A stretch of DNA of 64,000 nucleotides from Suillus spraguei (taxonomy: Eukaryota > Basidiomycota > Agaricomycetes > Boletales > Suillaceae). The stretch is taken from positions 239,513 to 303,512 of the forward strand of contig JABCPU010000035.1 in assembly GCA_016800925.1 (NCBI GenBank), in the 5' to 3' direction. This document shows positions 46,432 through 56,802 of the stretch, in pieces; the first letter of the stretch is position 1, and each line of letters begins with the position of its first letter. The translations under genes and the position numbers were made by a program. A model generated the notes under the pieces. It did no database searches. It was not told where the DNA came from and worked only from the letters and a program-made list of their open reading frames with translations.

Positions 46432-46797
46432 GCACAGAGACTTTCTGAAATTACTAGTTTTATAATCTAATTCTAGTCTCTACTATCCTTAGTCTGCTAT
46501 ATATTGTTTGATTAGACCTCCTATAAACACTAAAATTGCAATATCTCCTGACCCTGTGGACTGAATTTGATGACTGATGGGTTCATATTAAAGCTCTGAA
46601 CTTTCTGCATAGACTGTGATAGAAAGTGAAAATTTGGTTAAAAAAATGGCTGATATATGTATTGATCTTCATTCTACGGGGTATACAAAATATATTGACT
46701 CTGACTGAAATAAATAGAATATCTAATATAATAAAGCATGCATAACTGCTGGCTCAGGTGCTATTGCATCCACCCTGTCATGCTGTGTTTTTTTTGT

Positions 46798-46914
46798 GCA
46801 TGTGTTGCTGTGTGTTTGTGAATGCTGATGTCATCCTTTGTATCATCGTTGGCCATGCATGTGTTGCTGCATGTTGTGAACACTGATGTCATCCTTTGTG
46901 TCATTGTTGGCCAT
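46798..46914. repeat. 59-bp tandem repeat, two copies
   Basis: Copies start at 46798 and 46857 with GCATGTGTTGCTG, and both contain CTGATGTCATCCTTTGT and end GTTGGCCAT. A few substitutions and small indels separate them. Confidence 0.8.
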
Positions 46915-47373
46915 AATTCTCTCTCCTATTGACAGTTCTTTCTTCATTACCATGGCGACCTCTGCATCATTTCATGCATCATTGATCTTCAAAATGGGAG
47001 CAGGTATCAAATTGACAAAAAGAATTACTGGCAGTGTCATACATGGTATGAGATTCATACCAAGCTAATATATAAGAAGGAGTGATAGGAAAGATCCAAC
47101 AGTGCATACTATATCTCTAAGTTGTCTCATATTTTTGCTCACACTTTAATTGTCTTTTATATATATTTTACTTTACTTTACTTTGATTTACTTCCTTCAT
47201 ATTCTATCCCCTTTCATTTGATTCCAGAACTTTCTATTCTCAAATTTGATGATTTATAAGACTTTCAGACTTGACTCATCATGTTTTGTCATGATTTATC
47301 ATGCTTTGTAAGATCTTTGTAAGATTTGAACTTTATTTGTAATCTACTTAGTAAAAAGGATGAGTAAGCTCAC

Positions 47374-48190
47374 TGTCATATACCATACTTCTAATCTCAG
47401 ATCCGACCATATCCGATCAGATCCGATGATTCCATATCCGTCCGGTCCACAGATCCTGTCCGGACCACCCATCCGAATGTACTCACTTCTCGCACCTTAA
47501 CTCCCTTGTGTATATCTGCATCTATCTCCTTTTGTCATTCCTCCTGTTTCCGGTATTCCGGCTGTTTATATTTCCGTCCTGTGTTACTGATCCGTTTCCT
47601 GTGTTCATTTCGATTCATGCTTACTGATCCGCTGTGCATTAACTAATAGACTTCCGTTACACTTCGTACATAGCCCTCGGTCCCGGACTTGCTGATTATC
47701 CGTCTTAGATACTTACAGTATATAAACCACTTGTAGATCTCCGTAGAACCTTAGTTCGAATATCATCTTAGATTCTACTCATTCTGTTTCCTCCGGACTT
47801 AAGCCACTTTCCGCTTTAAGTCACCTTCCGAGACTTAGGATTGATTCCTATAGTCTATATCTCCGACTCTATCTTCGGATAGTCTACCTCCGTTAGTTTC
47901 TAGTTAGGAACTCGTTCTGAAGCTAGCCTTAATCCCTGTCCTCTTCTTATGTTCCGAATAACCTTCGGACGTATCATATCCGATACCTTCGGACACCCGG
48001 ATCCGTCACGCAACTCCTTCCGGGTCTTCGGACGAATAAACTCCTCCCTGAAATAAGGGGCATTACTCGAGAAAGGGGCACAGTGCACGAACTGAGGCCA
48101 AAGCCCTTCGGATCTCTCTACCCTTGAGTACGGTCTTAACAGTATATTCGAACTCAAACCTTTCCGAGTAACTTTTAAAACCATTCCATA
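47374..48190 (+). repeat. 5' LTR and leader of element 1 (right border uncertain)
   Basis: The first ~309 bp match the sequence starting at 54507 nearly base for base, with a few single-base losses in the right copy. The rest of the 5' LTR has no partner in the window, so its end lies somewhere between about 47690 and the gag ATG at 48194. It is rich in TCCG motifs. No convincing tRNA primer site was found. Confidence 0.7.
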
Positions 48191-48193
48191 TCA

Positions 48194-49498
48194 TGCCTCC
48201 CCGTAAAACTCAAAACACTCTCTGAGGAGCCGGACTTGGTCCGATCCAACGAGATCCCACACCCATCGTCCAAACATTCACCAGTTTCTCTCAACGCCGC
48301 GCAAGCATGAGCGACATAGGTCAAAGTATTTCCGCTCGTCAAGCCAGACCGGATCCGATAACACCAACTCAGAACCCGGATAACCCAGATCCAATTCGCG
48401 CCCGACCATTCGCTTTGATGATGAGCTGCGCAGTAACCCACCAGATGATGAAGTGATGATCCGGACAATGAGGACCTGGATGACGAAGAAGATAAAATCC
48501 ACCTGAGCCCTCAGGACCGGGTCCTAGCCCAACTATCCGTAGCCATTAATCACCTCGCTCGCAGTAGCCGTCGCACCCCCACCTCGGATGATAGCAAAGT
48601 CAAAATCCATGAGCCAGATACCTTCGATGGGTCTGAACCTCGCAAGCTCCGGGCATTCTTCGTCCAATGTGAGCTCAACTTCCAGAGCAAACCTAGCGCT
48701 TTCCGTTCCGGACGCGCTAAAGTCAATTTCGCCCAATCCTACCTTAAGGGTATGGCTCTCGAGTGGTTTGAACCGGATCTCCTTTCGGACGGATATAGCA
48801 ACCGTCCAGACTGGATGGATGACTACTCCGAGTTCATGCTCGAGCTCCAAACCAATTTCGGACCACACGATCCCTCCGGAGACGCAGAGATGCAGTTAGA
48901 ACAACTCCACATGCGTGACGGACAATGCATCAACAAGTACGTTGTAGAATTCCAGCGACTTGCCTCCCAAGTACGCGAATGGGGAGACGGAGCCCTACGA
49001 CGCCAATTCTACAATGGACTTCCGGCCCGAATCAAAGATGAGATTAGTTGCATGGGTAAGCCCACTACCCTTTCGGAGTTCAAGACTCTCGCCCAGACCA
49101 TCGACGCCCGTTACTGGGAATGGAGGGGCGAAGTCACCCGAGAGAGTAGAACCACCTCTTCCAATCCTCCCAGGCAGTCAACATCCGACCGGACGAACTC
49201 CAACTCATCCGGATCCGATACGCCCAAATTCAATAAACCCACATCCTCCACAACATCCTCTGCCCCGAAAGTTTTGGATCTTCCTAGCGTTGTTGGTGCG
49301 GACGGAAAGCTAACCACCCAGGAGCGTCAGAGGCGTATTGACAAAAGGCTCTGTATGTTCTGTGGCGGACCTGGTCACACTGCCGGGAATGCACCAAATC
49401 CACTTCATGCGCTGCCAAAGGCCGCGCTACCGTGCTCACTCCGGAAACGGAACCGGAAGCCTCGGATGAGGCAAAAAATTAGTCCGCGACCCTCCTGA
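48194..49498 (+). pseudogene. Element 1 gag, frameshifted
   Basis: ATG 48194 (MPPRKTQNTL) runs straight into a stop. After further shifts the main frame carries the retrotransposon gag domain (KLRAFFVQCELNFQSKPSAF, SYLKGMALEWFEPDLL, FQRLASQVREWGDGALRRQF). A zinc knuckle begins CMFCGGPGHTAG, but a one-base loss near 49388 shifts the frame before its last cysteine. The capsid part is well preserved, the rest is not. Confidence 0.85.
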
Positions 49499-49538
49499 CT
49501 CCATACAGGATGAGGGTCGCGTTGGCCCAACCCGTGCA

Positions 49539-52500
49539 ATGGAACTACGACTCAACGCTGTAACTCTTCCTGATCCGAACTCTCTGTGTCCATATGTCTC
49601 TCTTCCATCTTTCTCCAATATATCTGACTTTCCGGCCCTCATAGACTGTGGTTCCTCCCACTGCTTCATAGACACTGATTTCATCCGAAAACATAAAATT
49701 CCTACCTATCAGATTCCTCCGCTTCCACTCCGTTTATTTGATGGTACATGCAATAACAATATTGTCGAAGCCATAATCTTATCCATCCGATTCTCCTCCG
49801 GTGTAATCACTTCCGACACGTTCTACATCACCCCTTTGGATTCCTCATGTTATATCGTTCTCGGATATAGCTGGCTCACCCGACACAATCCGTTGATTGA
49901 CTGGGTATTGGGCAGCATCGAGTTCCGAACTACTGAACAGGGAATGCCATTAACCCCATCCGCATCACCGCTGCCTCCGGACACACCGTCCATGGCAGGA
50001 AAATCCAATCCGACACCTCCGTTACCTTCGGGTATTCCACCCAAGGAAGATTCCTCCCCTCCAATATCTCCGTTGCCTCAGAGCACCCCATCCGTGGCAG
50101 AGACTCCGCCTCTGACCAAATCCGAACCCTCCGCTGGTACTTCAGTCCCTAACATATCGTTGATAAACGCAGTGGCCTTTTGCCGTGCCTGCAAGTTAGA
50201 AGGATCTACTCAGTTCAGCATCTACCTCCGTCCCTCCGAAGTAAATCTTCGATCCGCATCCGTATCATCCGATCCTCCAGACCTCTCCAGAATCCCTTCT
50301 GATTACCACGAATTCGCGGATGTCTTTGACAAAGGCAAAGCCGGACAACTTCCCCCTCATCGACCCTACGATCTCAAGATTGAGTTGGAAGAAGGGGCTA
50401 GTCCACCTCTCGGAACCATATACTCTCTTTCTCCAGTAGAGCTTGAGGCCCTCCGGAAGTTCCTTGATGAAAACATCTCGTCCGGACTCCTCCGTTCCTC
50501 ATCTTCTCCCCACGGAGCCCCCGTCCTATTTGTCAAAAAGAAGGATGGATCCCTCCGCCTTTGTGTGGATTTCCGCGGCCTTAACCACATCACCAAGAAA
50601 GACCGATATCCGTTACCCCTCATTGCCGACCTCCTAGACTCCCCGAGCCGCGCTAAAGTTTATACCAAAATTGATCTCCGATCTGCATATCACCTCGTCC
50701 GGATAACAGAAGGAGACGAGTGGAAGACTTCCTTCCGTACGTGCTATGGCTCCTATGAATGGTTGGTGATGCCAGGAAGGCCTCATGAATGCTCCGGCAG
50801 CTTTCCAGCACTTTGTCAATAGCGTGTTTGCCGATATGCTGGACGTATGTGTTGTTGTATATCTGGATGACATCCTTATCTATTCCCAAGACCTTGCAAG
50901 TCATAAGGAACATGTTCGAGAAGTTTTACGACGTCTCCATAAACACCGACTATATGCCAAACCCGAGAAATGTGAATTCCATTCATCCTCCGTCGAATAT
51001 CTTGGTTACCTCCTATCTCCGGATGGCTTGACAATGTCGTCCGAGAAAATCCAGTCTATCATAGACTGGCCAGAACCTCGGAAAGTCAAGGACATCCAAT
51101 CCTTCCTCGGATTCGCAATTTCTATCGTCGTTTCATCTTCAACTACTCGGATATCGTGGTTCCCCTTACTCGACTCACTCGCAAGGGCGTCACTTGGGAC
51201 TTTTCCGAGGAATGCCGGAAATCATTTAATGCACTCAAGAAAGCCTTCACGTCCGCTCCGGTGCTAACGCATTGGATTCCGAATGTTCCTATAGTTGTGG
51301 AAACTGATGCCTCGGATTATGCTATCGCTGGAATACTATCCATTGTGTGCCCAGACTCGGAACTTCGTCCGGTGGCATTTTACTCCTGGACACTGTCCGG
51401 TGCTGAACTCAACTATGATGTCCATGATAAGGAACTACTAGCCATCTATGCTGCATTCCGAACCTGGCGCCATTACCTAGAAGGCTCGTCCGAGCCTATA
51501 GATGTTGTCACGGACCACAAGAACCTTGAGTATTTCTCTACCACCAAACTGCTATCCGTCGTCAGGCCCACTGGTCCGAGTTCCTCCATCAGTTCAACCT
51601 CGTTATCCGTTACCGTCCTGGAAGACTCGGAGTCAAGCCAGATTCCCTCACTAGACGATGGGACGTCTACCCTAAAGAGGGGGATAAGGACTACGCTCAG
51701 ATTAACCCTCACAACCTCCGTCCAATATTTGCTTCGGAACAATTAGCTTCGTCCCTACGAGCTTCCATTTTAGCAACTCCAGTCCTTAGAGCAGCTGTTC
51801 TTATGGACACCGAACACCTCCGGAAAGACATTCTGATAGCACTCCCTAATGACCCCATTGCACAAACACATTTTCCGGTTCCTTCAGATCCGAGATGGAC
51901 AATAGACGATGGTGGATTCCTTTGTTGTGACAACCGCATCTACGTTCCGGATACCAATGATCTACGACTTCGCATCCTCCGGAATTGCCATGACCACCCC
52001 CTATCCGGACATTTTGGACAGAATCGTACTCTCGAGCTCATCCGACGCAACTATACCTGGCCCGGAGTACGAGCCTTTGTCAAAGAGTATGTCAGATCCT
52101 GCACATCCTGCGCCCGAGCCAAAGTTCCGAGACATAAGCCCTACGGACTACTCAAGCAACTTCCCGTCCCAGAAAAACCATGGAATTCCATCTCTATGGA
52201 TTTCATTGAACAACTTCCGGACTCATCCGGCTTTACAGCCATCCTCGTCATCATAGATCGCTATCCAAGCAAGCCATATTGTCCCGACCCACGACACCAT
52301 TACTTCTCCTGATCTCGCCCGCCTATTTCTCCTCCATGTCTTCTCTAAGCATGGAGTCCCATCCCATGTAACCTCGGATCGAGGAACAGAGTTCGTATCC
52401 CACTTCTTCCGTTCCTTAGGAAAGGCATTGGACATGGTCCTACACTTCACATCCGGATATCATCCCGAAGGGGACGGACAAACAGAACGTGCCAACCAAA

Positions 52501-53269
52501 CGCTGGAACAGTACCTCCGGATCTACTGCAACTATCAGCAGGACAACTGGTCCGAGCTACTGCCCCTCGCAGAGTTTGCATACAATAACGCTCCGAGTGC
52601 CACTACCGGAGTTTCACCTTTCTTCGCCAATAAAGGTTATCATCCGAACATTTCCATCCATCCGGAACGCGACCTATCCTCCATCCGTGCCCAGGAATAT
52701 GCCCTAGACCTTAACAAACTTCACCAGTTCCTCCGAGATGAGATGTCCGAAGCTCAGAAACGCTATCAAGGACCTGCGGACGCTAAAAGACAGCCTGCTC
52801 CAGACTTCCGGATTGGAGAACAAGTCTTCGTCAAAGCCAAGTACTTCCGCTCCACTCGTCCGTCGAAGAAACTTTCGGAAAAGAATTTGGGACCATTCGA
52901 AATTATATCCGCCCGGGTACTCATTCCTTCGCCATCTGACTTCCGGATTCTATGCGTTCCGTACATCCTGTTTTCCATGTCTCGCAGTTAGAGCCAGCAG
53001 TTCCGAACACCATTCCTAATCGCATCCAACCTCCTCCGCCACCAGTCGAAGTCGACGGAGAACCAGAGTACGAGATATCCGAAATCCTGGACTCTAAACT
53101 GGACCGTCGTAGGCACCACTGCCAACTTCTATACCTCGTCCGTTGGTCCGGATACGAAGGAACGGACGAAGAAACTTCCTGGTTACTGGCCACAGAACTC
53201 GGAAATGCATCGGATCTCGTAGCGGATTTCCACTCAGCATATCCGGACAAGCCTGGTCCCATTGCTTGA
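49539..53269 (+). pseudogene. Element 1 pol (PR-RT-RH-IN-chromodomain), frameshifted
   Basis: The protease motif is [16 protein letters not shown] (DCGS where DSGA or DSGS is usual). Reverse transcriptase has [20 protein letters not shown], then a one-base gain near 50777 within the WLVMP...[10 protein letters not shown] motif, and YLDDILIYS at about 50866. A base loss near 51116 interrupts GF(A)NFYRRF. RNase H has VVETDASDYAIAGIL and DHKNLEYF, with another shift near 51556. Integrase has the HHCC zinc region (NCHDHPLSGHFGQNRTLELI ... CTSCARAK), SMDFIEQLP, shifts near 52262, and HPEGDGQTERANQTLEQYL. After a shift near 52915 the C terminus has a chromodomain, YEISEILDSKLDRRRHHCQL and LVRWSGYEGTDEETSWL. 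The element is dead but recent enough to be readable throughout. Confidence 0.92.
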
Positions 53270-53326
53270 AAAGTACATAACGAAATATAAGTACATTGAG
53301 GGCAGTAGCGGAAATCCGGATCTGGA

Positions 53327-54311
53327 CTAAGCACCAGTCTCCATTTCACCTCCGGCACCCCCAGTCTCCTCCCCAGTCCCATCCGCCATCTCTCCTCCAT
53401 TCTCATCCGCCACCTCTTCCCCAATCTCCTCACCAGCGCCATCCTTGTCGGATCCGGCAGAAACGGAAAGCCTAAATCCGGTCCGGATTTCCTCGATGAG
53501 CAGGGCCTGGAATTCCCTCTGTTGCTGGAGGAAGGCCTCCATGGTAGAGCTCATCCGCTCCATGGCAATCCGACTCCCTTCCGCCGCGCAATACCATCTT
53601 GGAGAAGTCCGTTGGTCCGCGCCAACTCAGCAATGATGCCATTAGCAGCGGCCACCCAAGCCTGATCATCATACTCCACAAAATCCTCATCCGTACCTTC
53701 GATAGTGACTGGATTAGAGAAGACATCCGCGTCCGCCACATCCGGAGTAGGACTCCTCTGACGGCGCTTGCCTTTGCCCTTCGGAGACGGAGTACCAGCA
53801 GGACGCTGCCTCTTCCGGCCCTTGGGCCCTTAACGAATCCGGGCCTTCCAGGACAAGTGGCCTTGTCCTTCCGGCAGACGTCACAGGACTTAATCTACGA
53901 AACGTCGAAATCAGCGGATCCGAAGTTTTTGGACGACTCACCATGGCATTCTTCTCAGCATCACCCCACTGGCACATCCGGCCCTTAGTGACGCAACGGG
54001 AGCAGTACCCATCCTTTGCTCCAGACGCAGGAGCAGCCTTGGCCTTTGCCAATCCATTAATATCCGGATCTGGAAGAGTCCACAGCACTCACCCGAGCCT
54101 CAATCAGTGCCTCCGCCTCTTTTCCTCCATTTCCCTCCGGATCTCCGCCAACTCAATCTGCTTCAACTCCTCCTGCCTTTTCCGCTCCTCCGCCTCTTTC
54201 GCTTCCGTTCCGCCTCGGCTTCCGCTGCAGCCTTAGCAGCGCCAGTTGCTGTTCCAGATCCGCCACAAGGTCAGCAGCAGACTTAGGGGCATCGGATTTC
54301 TTTCCAGACAT
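53327..54311 (-). pseudogene. Antisense Cys-rich, apparently intron-containing gene inside element 1
   Basis: Between the pol stop and the 3' LTR, the minus strand encodes a separate protein. ATG 54311 begins MSGKKSDAPKSAADLVADLE and continues as a Lys/Glu coiled coil (ELKQIELAEIRREMEEK). Next come GLAKAKAAPASGAKDGYCSR with a CSRC...C motif, then a 47-nt GT-AG interval (53941-53895, GTGAGT...TCGTAG) that joins in frame to IKSCDVCRKDKATCPGRP. The C-terminal half has a basic stretch (KGRKRQRPAGTPSPKGKGKR), then VFSNPVTIEGTDEDFVEYDD, a helical MERMSSTMEAFLQQQREFQA, and an acidic Gly/Glu tail ending at TAG 53329-53327. Three or four one-base indels break it. The paired CxxC motifs suggest zinc binding. 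The function is unknown and I do not recognise the family. Confidence 0.7.
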
Positions 54312-54506
54312 GTTTGGAGACAAGTTTTGTTAACAAGGATATGAAGTGGGGGTAGGAATCATTTCGGACGTCTGACGTCCGTATATCTGTCGGATTACAG
54401 ACTCAGCACTACAACCATCAAACTTCCCCATCGTCTCGCATTAATCTTGTCCGATCCGGATCGACGCTTCTTGTGCCTCAGGGGTTCGGCCCTAAGGGGG
54501 GGATAC

Positions 54507-54815
54507 TGTCATATACCATACTTCTAATCTCAGATCGACCATATCCGATCAGATCGATCGATTCCATATCGTCCGGTCCACAGATCCTGTCCGGACCACC
54601 CATCCGAATGTGCTCACTTCTCGCACCTTAACTCCCTTGTGTATATCTGCGTCTATCTCCTTTCGTCATTCCTCCTGTTCCGGTATTCCGGCTTTTATAT
54701 TTCCGTCCTGTGTTACTGATCCTTTCCTGTGTTCATTTCTGATTCATGCTTACTGATCGCTGTGCATTAACTAATAGACTTCCGTTACACTTCGTACATA
54801 GCCCTTGGTCCCGGA
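54507..54815 (+). repeat. 3' LTR of element 1, truncated by element 2
   Basis: Repeats the first 309 bp of the 5' LTR, from TGTCATATACC to GGTCCCGGA, where the 5' copy continues CTTGCTG. The sequence switches abruptly to TGTTACGAACT of element 2. Differences are mostly single-base losses at TCCG sites. Confidence 0.9.
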
Positions 54816-55284
54816 TGTTACGAACTGGGGTGGCGTCACCAGCGACAGTGAAAAGACACAGGCGGTCTGCTGGGAGTTCTTACAATGTCCAGAAGAGGAC
54901 AAGGTGAAAGTACAAGGAACGCGTTCCGAGTACGATCAAGGGTTCAGCCTCAAGACAAGTCAAGAGGTATCCGCGAGAATAGAGACTAAGACTAAGGAGT
55001 GCTTAGACTTAGAGACGATTCAAGACGACTTAGGTTGGAGACCTAAGCGAAGGAGATTCCAGGTAAAACCCAGTAAGATTAAAGTAGGGAATCTACTACA
55101 AGTACACTGTGCTTAAATAGGCCAATATGTGCGCACAGACCAAGGATACGTGAGAATGTAAGTGCGTATCCTAAGAAGGAAGGCAACTATAGTACAGATG
55201 CGTTGAGCATATGAGTCGGAGTCATGTTACATAATATACAAGGTAAATGAAGTAAAAATGAATAGGGCACGTACGATTGTAACA
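54816..55284 (-). repeat. LTR of element 2 (3' LTR in element orientation)
   Basis: 469 bp, nearly identical to 61879-62350, apart from scattered substitutions and single-base indels. On the coding strand it starts TGTTACAATCG at 55284, immediately preceded by a purine-rich tract (AAAAGGGGGTAA). Confidence 0.93.
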
Positions 55285-55315
55285 TTACCCCCTTTTACAC
55301 GTAAAGTCACCGACT

Positions 55316-56749
55316 TTACTCATCTTGGTTCGCATAGTAAACGGGATCATCGCTAACTCATAGTCTTCATCAGCAAAGGATCCACTCATCATGTACTTGG
55401 CTTCTTCAGACCAGCGCGCGTTTAGAGTCCTTCTTTTCTCTGCTGAATACGTTCATCGTCAGCTGCTTCTCCCAAGTACGAAGTGCGTCGTAGAATCCTC
55501 ATCCTTCCAGGTTAACTCGAAAGGAGGGGTCCAACGCGGTGAGGCAGTAAAGGGATAAGTGGGTAGGCGACCAATATCTGCAAACCTTGCACTGATATTC
55601 CGCACAATTCTTTTGACGATGCCCTAGCAAGCCACAGATGCGGCATTCATATTCTCATCAGGGTTGGAATGAACTGGCGTAAGGGAGATGGAGAGATAAT
55701 GGGTGTGGGGCTAGTGGATCTGGCGCGCTTCTTTCCCTTATTCTTCCTCATACGTTTTAAGGCAAGGGTATTGGCTCGTTAAGCTGCGCTTGTTGGGCGG
55801 TGGATAATGTGTATGCGATGTGGAAGGTCTGGGGTAACTGCTCGTTCGGCAGCCGCAAGAAGTTCAGTGGAGGAAGAGGGGGAGTGATACCGAAGTCTTT
55901 TACTAAGACTGGTGAAACGGGATCCATAGGACCGAATGACGATGGAATAGACATAGGGGGATGAATATGGAGGTCGCGAAGTCGAGGGCCGAGTGTTACC
56001 AACTCGGTGGCAGGATACCTAATAGTTTAGCGGCCTAACTGTTCCTCTGTGCAGGTTCATATAGCCATGCGGATGGTCATGGGTGACTGGGGCGATGGCG
56101 TGATTGTTCAATCGGGGATGGTGTTCGAGGGGATGCAAGGTCATCTTGCTTTGTTGTAAGTCAGCGATGGCTTCTTCTACTAGGTTTCTGGCTGTCCTGG
56201 TCTCAGCGACTGATTGCTGGATGGTATCGACGACTGTGTTGGTGAGTTGCCCAATTTCTTGCACAGCAGTGTATAGGCCAGTAAAGGCATCAAGTAGAAT
56301 AACTACGCGAAGAAGGGGTGCTGGAACAGGAAGTGGCGTATCTCTTTGCGGAGAGGGAGGTCGAGCAACGCCTGCTCGACGTTCGGCAATGATGTGAATA
56401 GCTTCTTCAACATCATTCTTAAAAGAATCGGGAAGCAACAGCATAGCGTAAGCACGAATGCGTTTTTGAAGATGAATGAAACGGTGACGGAGTGTGATTT
56501 CTGTAGTTTCTTTAGCGGTGGCTTCGATAAGGGCTGCGGTGCGGATGATGTTAACGATGAGTCGGGCAGGGAAGGCACCTCTTTCGGTGAGAATTCTGTC
56601 GATTTCGAGGGCATGTCCTTCACAGAGGATAGGGCTTCAATGTAGGATTGGTTATCAATTTCTGCGGTGAGGGTTCCGTATTGTTCTTCTTCAGAGTCGG
56701 AGTCATTGGTGGAAGGTGATGGGGGAATGTAGGCAGTGGGGAAAGACAT
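55316..56749 (-). pseudogene. Element 2 accessory gene with zinc knuckles, between pol and 3' LTR
   Basis: A separate open region begins at ATG 56749 (MSFPTAYIPPSPSTNDSDSE), about 50 bp after the pol stop, and ends at TAA 55318-55316, about 30 bp before the LTR. The N-terminal part has EIDRILTERGAFPA-like sequence with shifts. A helical region AYAMLLLPDSFKNDVEEAIH IIAERRAG follows, then a Thr/Gln coiled segment (YTAVQEIGQLTNTVVDTIQQ, SVAETRTARNLVEEAIADLQ). Then come Pro-rich sequence, a basic KRMRKNKGKKRAR, and cysteine motifs that here are frameshifted. The other copy (62383-63824) shows these as CCHC knuckles. It is not env-like: I see no signal peptide or membrane anchor. A nucleic-acid-binding Gag-like role is inference. 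Confidence 0.65.
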
Positions 56750-56802
56750 TTCGAGGTTTAGTTAATCAGGTGCTTGACGCGAGTTGATTTGACTGAAGAA
56801 AA

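Larger units (their letters stand above)
45711..47373. other. AT-rich flank of the pogo remnant
   Basis: 1.7 kb without a supported gene. It contains a perfect 32-bp palindrome at 46400-46431, a 59-bp tandem repeat at 46798-46914 and a short TTTAC repeat run near 47167-47185. Some of this is probably the untranslated 3' part of the pogo-type element, whose terminal repeat was not located. Confidence 0.45.
47374..54815 (+). mobile_element. Ty3/gypsy chromovirus, element 1, defective
   Basis: The element starts with TGTCATATACC (5' LTR). A polypurine tract (AAGGGGGGGA) lies just before the second copy of the LTR start at 54507. Between them are gag, protease, reverse transcriptase, RNase H, integrase and a chromodomain on the + strand, then an antisense gene. 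At least five frameshifts disrupt gag-pol. The 3' LTR stops after 309 bp at 54815, where element 2 begins, so the rest of it lies beyond element 2. The target-site duplication cannot be checked inside the window. Confidence 0.92.

Noticed and set aside
55316..56749. Envelope-like gene in element 2
   Set aside because: The position fits, but there is no signal peptide, membrane anchor or glycoprotein-like cysteine pattern. The zinc knuckles point to nucleic-acid binding.
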